A stretch of DNA of 64,000 bases. Source: Ligilactobacillus murinus DSM 20452 = NBRC 14221 (GTDB lineage Bacteria > Bacillota > Bacilli > Lactobacillales > Lactobacillaceae). A program made the position numbers and the translations under genes. The stretch is taken from NCBI RefSeq assembly GCF_001591685.1, contig NZ_BCVJ01000002.1, forward strand, positions 1-64,000. The letters are read 5' to 3'. The notes beneath the pieces were generated by a model, which made no database searches, had not been told where the DNA came from, and saw only the letters and a list, made by a program, of their open reading frames with translations. This document shows positions 44,079-52,083 of the stretch, one piece after another; position 1 is the first letter of the stretch; every line of letters starts with the position of its first letter.

Positions 44079-44516
44079 ATGAAGAAGAAATTTTTTCTTG
44101 TTGGAACGATCGGAATGATTTTAATCACAGTATTTATTTGGGGATATGAAAAAAATAATAGTTATCAGTCACAATTCGATGCACGTACGAGCGTAAGTAA
44201 AATAATCGAGGAAAAGAGTAAAAATTATAATCTAGTATTTTATAAAAAGGGTTGTCCGTATTGCGAAGGTGCTATGTTTGAAATTGTTAAAGGTGCAGTT
44301 GATAGTTCTCTTAGAGAAGGTGGAGCGGAGACACTATTTGTAAATATTGAAGGAAAAGCTGGCCGAGAACTGGTCAAAAAATATCATGTGAGATATGCGG
44401 CCACTGTTGTCAAAGTCCGCAATAGAAAAGAAGTCAAGAAGATGGTGTATGCTGAAAAAGTGGCTGGGAAGTACCGAGCCAAAGAAGAGGTCGTAGATGA
44501 AGTTTTTAGGAGGTAA
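44079..44516 (+). CDS. Membrane-anchored thioredoxin-fold protein (CPYC)
   Basis: A 145-residue protein with an N-terminal signal-anchor (residues 4-22), then a thioredoxin-like domain with YKKGCPYCEG (Cys59 and Cys62). The TFVNIEGKAGRELVKKYHVRYAATVV-like stretch is the usual strand-helix-strand after the active site, with the cis-Pro position replaced by Ala (YAATVV). It should face the outside of the membrane and may handle disulfides in the transfer machinery. First gene after the GTCA array. Confidence 0.75.
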   Translation: MKKKFFLVGTIGMILITVFIWGYEKNNSYQSQFDARTSVSKIIEEKSKNYNLVFYKKGCPYCEGAMFEIVKGAVDSSLREGGAETLFVNIEGKAGRELVKKYHVRYAATVVKVRNRKEVKKMVYAEKVAGKYRAKEEVVDEVFRR

Positions 44517-44528
44517 AGAGGAACGATC

Positions 44529-44780
44529 ATGATCGAAGAAATCAATGCAGTAGGTGTAAAATTTAAGAAAAGCAGGATCCGAGCAGGACGAGAGAAAGTG
44601 AACATCTATCCAAAGACATATGTATTCAAAATAAGTCCTGTACAGGCGAAAAAAGCTGAGATCGGACAAGTTTTATATGTTAAGAACAGACACAATAAGA
44701 GAGTGCCAGTTATCGTACAAAGTTTGTTGAAATTAGCGCCAAATAGTTGCCGGAAACATAAACCGATATTGCATAAATGA
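44529..44780 (+). CDS. Small basic hypothetical protein
   Basis: An 83-residue basic protein with a beta-rich core (VNIYPKTYVFKISPVQAKKA, GQVLYVKNRHNKRVPVIVQS). No family recognised with certainty. It follows the thioredoxin-like gene by 12 bases with AGGAGGTAAAGAGG as ribosome site, and is followed by a strong terminator, so these two genes form a short operon. Confidence 0.6.
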   Translation: MIEEINAVGVKFKKSRIRAGREKVNIYPKTYVFKISPVQAKKAEIGQVLYVKNRHNKRVPVIVQSLLKLAPNSCRKHKPILHK

Positions 44781-44784
44781 TCAA

Positions 44785-44842
44785 AATAGAAGCGAATTTT
44801 AGATGCCGTTTGTCTAAAAAAATTCTGCTTCTATTTTTTCGT
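44785..44842 (+). terminator. Intrinsic terminator
   Basis: AAAATAGAAGC pairs with GCTTCTATTTT, and inside it AATTTTAGA with TCTAAAA, around a small loop, followed by TTTTTT. It ends the 44079-44780 unit. Confidence 0.85.
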
Positions 44843-44876
44843 TTATAGTGGTGGAAAATAAGATAGGAGTGATTTC

Positions 44877-45836
44877 TTGAAAATAATCAGATACTTGAAA
44901 GGCTTGAGAAAGAAATTAAGGCAGCAAGTGATCTTAAGAAAATTTTTGATCTTTATGTTATTGTTTGGTTCATGGGCGACATTAGTTATTTGTGGTTTGA
45001 CATCTGATCGGCGTCAAGTGTATTCAGAAAAACTGATGGCGACTGAACAAAGTTTTGATAACGGAACTGGGACGATCGACTTAAAGTCGCAAGTGTATTC
45101 TGAAGAAAGCAAGACGTTATTATTGAACTTCGAGACCAAAAATCAGTCAGGAGCTGCGATCGATCCAAGCAATCTATCGTGGGTATTCTATAGCAAAAAT
45201 CCCGACGTGTCCGCGACGATGGAAGTGATCCCGATCATCGATAATAAGATCACAGTAGTGGTGAAAAATCTACCGAAGAATTTCGATGCACTGGCATTCC
45301 AGGTCACAAATTCTGGTGTAAATGCTGATGATATTTCCATAAATATTGAGTCAAGTTCCTCAAGTAGTAGTGATAAGATCTCGAAGAAAAAGTCAGCTGA
45401 TGGTGAAGGAAACGAGATCCAATTCGTAGTGACTACAAAGGGTGATCATCTAAAATATAAGAAGTTGAACGATCTAACAAGACAAGAATTGACCAGTTCC
45501 GAAATTCAAAAAGAGATCAAGTTCCAGGAAGGTCAAAAAGCAAAACTGAAGAAGGCGATAAAAAATATTAGAAAGTTGATCGAGGAAGATAATTCTAAGA
45601 TTCGTGAATTACAGAAGGAAGAGACCTATCTTACGACTGATCAGAAAGAAGATAATTTAGCGAAGATAGGGCAACTAAATTCCGAGATCGAAAGTTACAA
45701 AAAGAATATCGAACAAGCGCAAAAAAATATTCAAAAAGTCGAAGAACGAATCAAAATGTTGGAGAAAAAAGACGCTGCGATCAAGTCCGGGAAATTCAAA
45801 TTTTCAGATCCGATCCAAGTGAAACATAATAATTAG
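44877..45836 (+). CDS. Membrane-anchored coiled-coil protein
   Basis: A 319-residue protein: basic N-terminus, transmembrane helix (about residues 23-41), a beta-rich extracellular domain to about residue 160, a serine run (SSSSSSSDK), and a long charged coiled coil from about 215 to 300 (KAKLKKAIKNIRKLIEEDNS). TTG start with ATAGGAGTG upstream. Not recognised; the structure suggests a cell-surface or scaffold component of the transfer apparatus. It nearly abuts the next coiled-coil gene. Confidence 0.6.
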   Translation: MKIIRYLKGLRKKLRQQVILRKFLIFMLLFGSWATLVICGLTSDRRQVYSEKLMATEQSFDNGTGTIDLKSQVYSEESKTLLLNFETKNQSGAAIDPSNLSWVFYSKNPDVSATMEVIPIIDNKITVVVKNLPKNFDALAFQVTNSGVNADDISINIESSSSSSSDKISKKKSADGEGNEIQFVVTTKGDHLKYKKLNDLTRQELTSSEIQKEIKFQEGQKAKLKKAIKNIRKLIEEDNSKIRELQKEETYLTTDQKEDNLAKIGQLNSEIESYKKNIEQAQKNIQKVEERIKMLEKKDAAIKSGKFKFSDPIQVKHNN

Positions 45837-45850
45837 TGGAGGAAAAAACA

Positions 45851-46141
45851 ATGGCTAAAATCACAAAACTGAAACGATACAAAAACGATTTTGAAAAAGC
45901 AAAAACGCAGATGGAAAAGAAAAAAGAAGAGCTACAAAAAGCGGAAACGGAAATTTTTTCGAGCTATGGTCGCTTGAAATTTGAAGAGTTGCAACTAAAA
46001 AATGGATCGCGTAAGTTAGATATCGACGAAGTTATTTTAGAACAGATTGCGTTCAACAAAGAGCTGAAAAATAAACTACGTGAAGAAAAGAAAGTTGCAC
46101 AAGCAAATCAAAAAAATGATTTTCCACCACACCAAAATTAA
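45851..46141 (+). CDS. Small coiled-coil protein
   Basis: A 96-residue, highly charged, helical protein (KNDFEKAKTQMEKKKEELQK). ATG at 45851 preceded by GGAGG. Unknown family. Co-transcribed with the anchored coiled-coil protein before it; ends at a terminator. Confidence 0.6.
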   Translation: MAKITKLKRYKNDFEKAKTQMEKKKEELQKAETEIFSSYGRLKFEELQLKNGSRKLDIDEVILEQIAFNKELKNKLREEKKVAQANQKNDFPPHQN

Positions 46142-46150
46142 TAGATAATG

Positions 46151-46195
46151 TTTGCCGATTCGAGAAGAAAAATCTTGAATCGGCATATTTTTTTG
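46151..46195 (+). terminator. Intrinsic terminator
   Basis: TGCCGATTC and GAATCGGCA around a 16-base loop, then ATTTTTTT. Confidence 0.85.
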
Positions 46196-46600
46196 ACTGG
46201 ATTTTATGGAGGAAAAAGATCAAGATGCAGTGAATCACTAATTCCAAATTTTTTCTGTAGGTCGACTGAAATTTTTATTTTTAGTGCATAGTTTTTGCAA
46301 AAAGTTTCTGAATTTTCAAAGAAAAAGTACATAAGTCAGGATCACTTGAGAGACAAAAGGCGGCTTCTTTACTTACTTTTGAAAATGCAAAAGTAACAAA
46401 GAAGCAAACCCACAAAACATAAATGAAATGCAAGACGAAATCTCACGAGATTTCTGTGCATTACGCTGGCGCTGTCATTTTCGGTTCACAGACGAAAACA
46501 AGTTTTCTGGTGAACTAGCGAAAAGAGCATAAGGGAAACAGTCCCCACGTGCCGTGTGGAGTTGGTAGTACCAACGTTTCCAGGAGATCTAAATTTACTC
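46196..46600. other. Noncoding region with inverted repeats, candidate oriT
   Basis: About 400 bp without a credible gene, in front of the relaxosome-type genes. It holds a large inverted repeat GCTTCTTT-AC-TTACTTTT with its complement (46363-46405, loop of eight), a perfect GAAATCTC/GAGATTTC palindrome (46437-46454), and a nested structure 46534-46581 in which GGAAAC pairs with GTTTCC around two inner hairpins, one being GTTGGTA-G-TACCAAC (46561-46575). With the iterons right after it and the relaxase 2.8 kb on, this is the best candidate for the transfer origin. No nic site can be named. Confidence 0.5.
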
Positions 46601-46604
46601 GCTT

Positions 46605-46736
46605 ATACAAGCTATTACAAGTTGGAGTTACAAGTCATTACAAGCCAAAACTATAAGTGGTTACAAGCCAAAGTTATAAGCAATTACAAGTTAAGATTAC
46701 AAGTAGTTACAAGCAAAAGTTATAAGTAATTACAAG
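46605..46736 (+). repeat. Six 23-bp iterons of paired TTACAAG boxes
   Basis: Twelve boxes of consensus TTAYAAG whose final G lies at 46611, 46621, 46634, 46644, 46657, 46667, 46680, 46690, 46703, 46713, 46726 and 46736, so the spacing alternates exactly 10, 13, 10, 13. That gives six 23-bp units, each with two boxes on nearly the same DNA face. The bases between boxes vary, which implies selection on the boxes and the spacing. It precedes the gene of a probable ribbon-helix-helix protein and is a likely binding array. Confidence 0.88.
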
Positions 46737-46815
46737 TTGTATGATGCCCTTAAAAATTGCAAACTTCCGAATAGGTATACTATTAGACACGTAATTTATG
46801 CGGAGGTATTTGTCT

Positions 46816-47655
46816 ATGAAAAAAGACGTTAAAATTAATATTCATATTTATGGTATTAGCAAACATGAAATTGAAAAATTACACAATATGGCACGTAAAA
46901 AAGGTTATACTTCTTTGAATGCTTACCTACAATTTTTGTTGCGCAGAGAAATCGAAAATGATCTTATGGGGCCAGAAAAATATGATTACAAAAACTACTT
47001 CGAGTCAATGAAAAATACATTGCTGAGTTTGAGTGAGGGATATGTAAAGGCGGCAAAAAGAAAAGAACAACTAGAAGAAAATGTTAAAAGAATTTTTGAA
47101 TTAACGGACAGTTGGTTGTTTCTTGTTGACCCAGAACTAGAGAAGTTTGGTGAAAGGAAAGAGTTAGCACTTGATAAAGAAAGTGGAATAGTTTCTGAAA
47201 GGACCGTCGAAAAAATAATAGAGCAAGAGAAAAGAAAAAATGTAGATACAGAGGATTCAGGAAATGATTTGCTAAAAGAAATATCGGAAGAAAAGGTTAA
47301 AGGTACAAATGAACCTGTTGCAAATAATAATAGCGCTGAGATGAAAATTAGAGGACTCACTAAAGATGATGTTTCCGGATTAAAACTGATTGCCAAGCAA
47401 TCGAAGGCTGCAAATCTAAATCAATTCATGCTTGATCAAGTTTATCTTATTTTACGAAATGGTGGCTTGAGTATTTACGATAACAGACTTGCCGATGATA
47501 TTTTGGAAGTAAAGGATATGTTATTCAAAATCGCTGATGCACAGACTAAACAAGAACTACACGATATGCAGATAATCGCAAAGCTAGATGCAAGCATTGA
47601 GGCAGTCATCACATGGATCGAGTTTATGAGTCTGGCAGAGACAAAGCAATTTTGA
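46816..47655 (+). CDS. Probable double ribbon-helix-helix relaxosome protein
   Basis: A 279-residue protein with two similar segments of RHH type: near the N-terminus (VKINIHIYGISKHEIEKLHN...SLNAYLQFLLRREI) and near residue 175 (MKIRGLTKDDVSGLKLIAKQ...LNQFMLDQVYLILR), linked by a charged helical region. This is the pattern of MobC-like or partition DNA-binding proteins. ATG 46816 has CGGAGG upstream; TATACT at 46776-46781 may be the -10 box. Adjacent to the 23-bp iterons, its probable target, so autoregulation is likely. Confidence 0.65.
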   Translation: MKKDVKINIHIYGISKHEIEKLHNMARKKGYTSLNAYLQFLLRREIENDLMGPEKYDYKNYFESMKNTLLSLSEGYVKAAKRKEQLEENVKRIFELTDSWLFLVDPELEKFGERKELALDKESGIVSERTVEKIIEQEKRKNVDTEDSGNDLLKEISEEKVKGTNEPVANNNSAEMKIRGLTKDDVSGLKLIAKQSKAANLNQFMLDQVYLILRNGGLSIYDNRLADDILEVKDMLFKIADAQTKQELHDMQIIAKLDASIEAVITWIEFMSLAETKQF

Positions 47656-47668
47656 AAGGGGTGATACT

Positions 47669-48427
47669 TTGAAACAGGGCAAGCTTATTTTTTTGTTGGT
47701 GACGATCGTAGTGATCATTTTAGTCCAGCCAAATGTTTTTAGGACTGTAAAAAGTATTTTGTTTCCTAGAAGTTTCTCAGAACAGATCACAAAAGATACG
47801 GTCTCAAAATCTGATCGAGAGATCAATAAAAATTTAGCTAAGGTAAAATTTGATGGGAGACAGGTGATAGAAGTTAATGGTAATCTCCCTACGTTGAAAC
47901 CTCAGAAGGGAGATATAAAGGATAAGGGCGAATTTTATTCTGATATCGATTTACTGGGACGTGTGGGTAAAGCTGAAGTATTGTTAAGTATTAACACATT
48001 ATCGTTCAACAAAAAGAGAGGTATTTCAAAAATAAAGCCTACAGGTTGGAAGGAAAAAACAATCGAGATCAACGGGAAAGAACAAAATTTTTATAAACGT
48101 TGTTTTTTGATCTCACCAGAATTCGGTGGGAAGGGAAACGAAAAAAATATATTTACAGGAACTCGTGTATTGGAAGAAAATACCACAGATCATTCGCAAT
48201 CTATGCCATACTATGAGAACTTAGTAAAGAAGTATATCAATGACACACGTCATCAGGTATTGTATCAAGTGACACCAATATTTCATGGTATAGATTTAGT
48301 TCCAAGGGGTGTTCGTATACAAGCTAAAAGCGTTGAGGATGATCAACTATCATTTGATATTTTTATTTTCAATGTGCAACCAGGATATAAGATAAATTAC
48401 TTGAATGGAAATTTTGCAAAGGAGTAA
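47669..48427 (+). CDS. DNA/RNA non-specific endonuclease-fold protein without catalytic His
   Basis: A 252-residue protein with an N-terminal signal-anchor (residues 5-20) and a domain like streptococcal secreted or surface nucleases (EndA/Spd type): LGRVGKAEVLLS, IKPTGWKEK, NEKNIFTGTRVLEEN, YINDTRHQVLYQVTPIF, VPRGVRIQAKSVEDD and FNVQPGYKINYLNG. In those enzymes the catalytic motif reads RCHLIG; here it is RCFLIS with Phe146, so the general base is lost. TTG start with AAAGGGGTG upstream. Probably inactive as nuclease and kept as a structural or DNA-binding part of the transfer system. Confidence 0.75.
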   Translation: MKQGKLIFLLVTIVVIILVQPNVFRTVKSILFPRSFSEQITKDTVSKSDREINKNLAKVKFDGRQVIEVNGNLPTLKPQKGDIKDKGEFYSDIDLLGRVGKAEVLLSINTLSFNKKRGISKIKPTGWKEKTIEINGKEQNFYKRCFLISPEFGGKGNEKNIFTGTRVLEENTTDHSQSMPYYENLVKKYINDTRHQVLYQVTPIFHGIDLVPRGVRIQAKSVEDDQLSFDIFIFNVQPGYKINYLNGNFAKE

Positions 48428-48434
48428 TGGAATA

Positions 48435-48911
48435 ATGGAATGGAATAGATTACAAACTGTTCATCTTACAGAAGATATGCGTAAAAAGTTGGAAGAAATC
48501 GAAAATTATTTAGAGAAACAAGATTATTTCTCCAATGAAAAGTTGAATCGAAGTAGAATCATTGATATGTTGATCCTAACATTCTATGATCTGTTTGTTG
48601 CAGAAAACAGCAGGACTAAATATCCAAATCGACTTGCTGAGTTGAAGAAGATCACACCGAAAGATAATCAAAAACTTTTGCGAGAATTGATGAGACAGGG
48701 ACGGTCGATGGAATTTTTGCTGTATATCAACTTGGGTATCTATCAAAGTTTGTCGCAAATCAATGGCTCATACACACCTAAAGAGCTACGGAGTTATCAA
48801 ACCGGAGACAGTAGGGAGATAAATATGTTGATGAATCAGATCATGCAAATCATTAATGATGATATCGCAAGGAACAAGCAGATAAAGGACTCAAAAAGAA
48901 AGAAGGCGTAG
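48435..48911 (+). CDS. RHH-like DNA-binding accessory protein
   Basis: A 158-residue protein: LQTVHLTEDMRKKLEEIENY and LNRSRIIDMLILTFYDLF look like the strand-helix-helix of a ribbon-helix-helix domain, followed by a helical tail rich in basic residues. AAAGGAG lies ten bases before ATG 48435. Located between the nuclease-fold gene and relaxase cluster, it may be a relaxase auxiliary factor. Family not certain. Confidence 0.5.
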   Translation: MEWNRLQTVHLTEDMRKKLEEIENYLEKQDYFSNEKLNRSRIIDMLILTFYDLFVAENSRTKYPNRLAELKKITPKDNQKLLRELMRQGRSMEFLLYINLGIYQSLSQINGSYTPKELRSYQTGDSREINMLMNQIMQIINDDIARNKQIKDSKRKKA

Positions 48912-48914
48912 TGT

Positions 48915-49463
48915 TTGAGAGAAAAAGAATCAGGTAAATTTTATAAAAAATTATTGAAGATGGAACCGTTGGGATTTATAGACCCATTGAAAGATCTAGG
49001 GACGTTTGATAGTTACCATATGTGTTTTCTTGAGACAGTAGAGGAGCTGAGAAGTCCCTGGTCGGGTGATCAGTATTTGCCAAAGTGGCAGGTAAAGATC
49101 GAAGAAATGCGCGGTGTGTATATAAAGTGGCAAGAAGCACTTGCGAATGAAAAAGACGAGAAGACTGGGCGGCAAAAAAGAAATTTTGTTTCAACAGCAA
49201 GTGTCCGAAAGGAGCAGCGAGTTTTCATCAGATTATGTTTACGGTTTGGATTCACGATCAGAACTATATCGAAGAAAACAGGATATGCAGAGAAAACGAT
49301 CCGCAATGAGTATTCCTATTCTAGACACATGCACGCGACCAAAAGAAACTCTTATGTCATAGTAAAAGATAAGGCGCCGGGTTCTTCAGCAAGGCAGCCT
49401 CTTAGTCACTATTTAAAAAGTAAAGAAGGGAATGAACGATATTGTCTAAATCGCCGGCAGTAA
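48915..49463 (+). CDS. HTH-containing protein upstream of the relaxase
   Basis: A 182-residue protein with a C-terminal helix-turn-helix-like segment (GFTIRTISKKTGYAEKTIRNEY, about residues 112-133). TTG start four bases after the previous stop. Its end overlaps the relaxase start by 22 bases, so the relaxase is translated coupled to it. Function unknown; a DNA-binding accessory protein is likely. Confidence 0.55.
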   Translation: MREKESGKFYKKLLKMEPLGFIDPLKDLGTFDSYHMCFLETVEELRSPWSGDQYLPKWQVKIEEMRGVYIKWQEALANEKDEKTGRQKRNFVSTASVRKEQRVFIRLCLRFGFTIRTISKKTGYAEKTIRNEYSYSRHMHATKRNSYVIVKDKAPGSSARQPLSHYLKSKEGNERYCLNRRQ

Positions 49464-51838
49464 CAGTTATGTGGGATTACACTACACCTTATGCAAAATT
49501 TGTGGACTATACAAAGCGGAAAGAAGCAGTTGTGGTAAAAGATCCTTCAGATGATCGTTTAGTCGAAGGTATTGATCAAGCGACTGCACAAGAAATAGCA
49601 AAAGAGATCCAAGAACAAACTTTAGACTACGTAGGATATATCGACTACATGAAGCGAAATTACGCTACTAAAAACGATAGTAAGGAATTCACGGGGATCT
49701 TTACGGATAAGACACTAAACGCAAGCACAGAGGAAGCTGAACACTTAAAAGATATGTTGGTGGAGGCTAAAGAAAATAAATCCTTGTTGTGGCGTGGTGT
49801 CATCTCTTTTGATAACGATTTTTTAGCAAGAAATGGTGTGTACATTCCTAAAAGTAAAGAAGTTGATCAAGAAATGATCAAAAAGGTAGTTCGAAAAGCA
49901 ATGGTGAATGTGATCAAGAGAGAAAAGTTGTCTGATTCCGCCTTTTGGTGGGGAAATATCCATTTGAATACGGATAATATCCATGTCCATGTGGGACTTT
50001 CGGAAATAAAGTCGGCGCGTCCGACTTTTTTTTACGCTGCACGAAATCGCCGCGAACGCAAAGGTAAGTTTTCACAAAAGACTATCAAGGGTATCAAAAG
50101 CAACGTTTATAATTCACTGACAAGAGAAGATAAGCGTAGTATCCGACTAGATAAAGAAAAAAAGATCGCTAGCTTACGTGATAAGCTACTGAAATCGATG
50201 GCGGATAAAGAAGCAGATAAGTTGGAACGTATGGATCGCTTTTTCGTTGATCAAGTGATCGATCATTTACCTAAAGGAAAGAAACTACGCTATGGATCTA
50301 ATGCTAAAGACTTTAGATTAAGCAAGTTCTTTATAGATCGATATGTTGACCATCAGCTACAGAACAATATGTTGGTGTACAAAAATTATCAGGCAGTAAC
50401 TGAGAGTTTATTAGATGATTATCGCTATGCCTACGATAGTGGTGGTAAAGAGGAAAAGAACAGTATATATCGGGAAGTAACAAAGATATATGGCCGTGAA
50501 GTGGCCAGAACCCTTAGAACAAAAGAAAGCTCACAATTTATGAATAAGCGAATGGCTGATCTGAGAAAGCGATTAGGCGATCGTGCTTTGAAATATATCC
50601 AAGAGATAGCAAAGAAGCGCAGTAAGAGTAATATAGAAGATCTTTCTGCCGCAAATCAAAAGCTGGTCAAAGAGCAGGATAGAAATGCGACGATGGTGCA
50701 CAGTGAAGAAATATGGACGAAGATGGGCTATAAGATCGCAAAAGATGCGCTCCCGATCGTGCTTGTAGTCCCAATTCCTGATGATGAAAAAGATAGTAAA
50801 CACAAAAGTAAAAGAGAACAAAAAAACGGCAAAAGTACACCAAAAGGCTTTGAGAAAGTCGAGTTTTATGACGAACGATTTGTAGAACCGATAAATCCTG
50901 ATAAGGTAAGACTAGATATTGATATAAAATCACTAAAGTCGATGAAAAAAGAAGATCTGTTGGATCTAGTTGAGCTTGCCCAGGCTGTAAGTAAGGAAGA
51001 CCCAGAAAATAGACGATCAAAACAAGAGGTAGGTGTATTCAAGTTCGCCTTGCGTCAGAGGATCTTAGAGGAACGAAAACACGAGATCGATGCTTCGTTA
51101 GAACTACTGAATAGATATGAAAATCCTGTTGTAGCAGACGCTACTTTCTTGGACTATAAAAAGATGCAGTTTTCCGATATGAAGAATTTAGTAGAACTGC
51201 AACTAATGCCTAAGTACAAATTGAGTAAGAAAGATCTACAACAAAAAGAAGACTTAGAGTTCAAATATGTCGATGCGGTCCAAGTATCTATCAGCAAAGT
51301 TGATCAAAAGATGGCCGACCAACAGCGTGAAATGCTTATGCACGAAATAAAACTAGCAAAGAACGTACAAGATCCAAGTATTTTTGAGTTGTTGAAAGGC
51401 AAGGGGGCTACTAAAAAAGCATATGTAAATGAACTGGCCATAAAATACGAGATCATTGATATCAAGAGATCTATCAATCTAAATAACCAGACGATCAAGC
51501 AGACAAAAGACGAAGTAACGCAAAAAGAGCTTCGCAAACGAAATGGAATGGCTTTTGAACAACTGAAAGAATTGTATAGTGAATTATCGTCCGATGAATC
51601 AAGGATAGCGAAGATACAACTTGAGTGGGACTATCAACATGATCATAGCTTTAGAAGACAGATCAGTAGACGGATCGATCAACAACGATCAGGAGCCCGT
51701 AGAACGTCATATAATCGTGTCTCACACAGTTTAGTGAAAGGCTTGTCGATGGCCCTAAGAGACGATTCTAGCAAGCGAGAGCGCCTGTTACGTCAATTAG
51801 AACAAGAAGAAAGGAGGGAGAAGGAAAAAGAGAGATAA
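49442..51838 (+). CDS. MobP2-like relaxase
   Basis: A 798-residue DNA relaxase. The N-terminus SPAVTVMWDYTTPYAKFVDY and YVGYIDYMKRN fit the MobP2 start, which supplies the catalytic Tyr, and GNIHLNTDNIHVHVGLS carries the metal-binding triad His174, His181 and His183. The rest is long, helical and charged, as in large plasmid relaxases. It nicks oriT and leads the strand to the recipient. TTG start with AGAAGGGAATG upstream; coupled to the HTH gene. Confidence 0.85.
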   Translation: MSKSPAVTVMWDYTTPYAKFVDYTKRKEAVVVKDPSDDRLVEGIDQATAQEIAKEIQEQTLDYVGYIDYMKRNYATKNDSKEFTGIFTDKTLNASTEEAEHLKDMLVEAKENKSLLWRGVISFDNDFLARNGVYIPKSKEVDQEMIKKVVRKAMVNVIKREKLSDSAFWWGNIHLNTDNIHVHVGLSEIKSARPTFFYAARNRRERKGKFSQKTIKGIKSNVYNSLTREDKRSIRLDKEKKIASLRDKLLKSMADKEADKLERMDRFFVDQVIDHLPKGKKLRYGSNAKDFRLSKFFIDRYVDHQLQNNMLVYKNYQAVTESLLDDYRYAYDSGGKEEKNSIYREVTKIYGREVARTLRTKESSQFMNKRMADLRKRLGDRALKYIQEIAKKRSKSNIEDLSAANQKLVKEQDRNATMVHSEEIWTKMGYKIAKDALPIVLVVPIPDDEKDSKHKSKREQKNGKSTPKGFEKVEFYDERFVEPINPDKVRLDIDIKSLKSMKKEDLLDLVELAQAVSKEDPENRRSKQEVGVFKFALRQRILEERKHEIDASLELLNRYENPVVADATFLDYKKMQFSDMKNLVELQLMPKYKLSKKDLQQKEDLEFKYVDAVQVSISKVDQKMADQQREMLMHEIKLAKNVQDPSIFELLKGKGATKKAYVNELAIKYEIIDIKRSINLNNQTIKQTKDEVTQKELRKRNGMAFEQLKELYSELSSDESRIAKIQLEWDYQHDHSFRRQISRRIDQQRSGARRTSYNRVSHSLVKGLSMALRDDSSKRERLLRQLEQEERREKEKER

Positions 51839-51841
51839 AAG

Positions 51842-51926
51842 AGCATAAAAAAATCAGCTACCTAGCGAATAAGTAGCTGACATGGGTATCTAAAGCTCTC
51901 TAATGAGATGAAAAATCTCGTTAGAT
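51842..51926 (+). other. Two stem-loops downstream of the relaxase
   Basis: TCAGCTAC and GTAGCTGA (51855-51881) enclosed by an outer AGAGC/GCTCT pair, followed by TCTAATGAGAT-GAAAA-ATCTCGTTAGA. No T run follows either, so they are not typical terminators. The sequence from there to 52083 has no gene. Could be a leader RNA of the large polyvalent gene or a secondary origin. Confidence 0.45.
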
Positions 51927-52083
51927 CTTATGTACTACTTATGATAGCACACATATACATATTAGCAACCCGTTTTATAAAAACTTAAGAAAATATACAT
52001 ATATCTTCTGACTATCCTAAAAGTATCGGTTTGTCTAAAAGACAGTAAGGTAAAGGTAATTTCTATGACATGAGGTGATACCA

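Noticed and set aside
46605-46736. CRISPR or simple microsatellite
   Set aside because: Boxes are 7 bp with 3- and 6-base variable gaps, far too short for CRISPR, and the phasing is too exact and interrupted for a slippage repeat.
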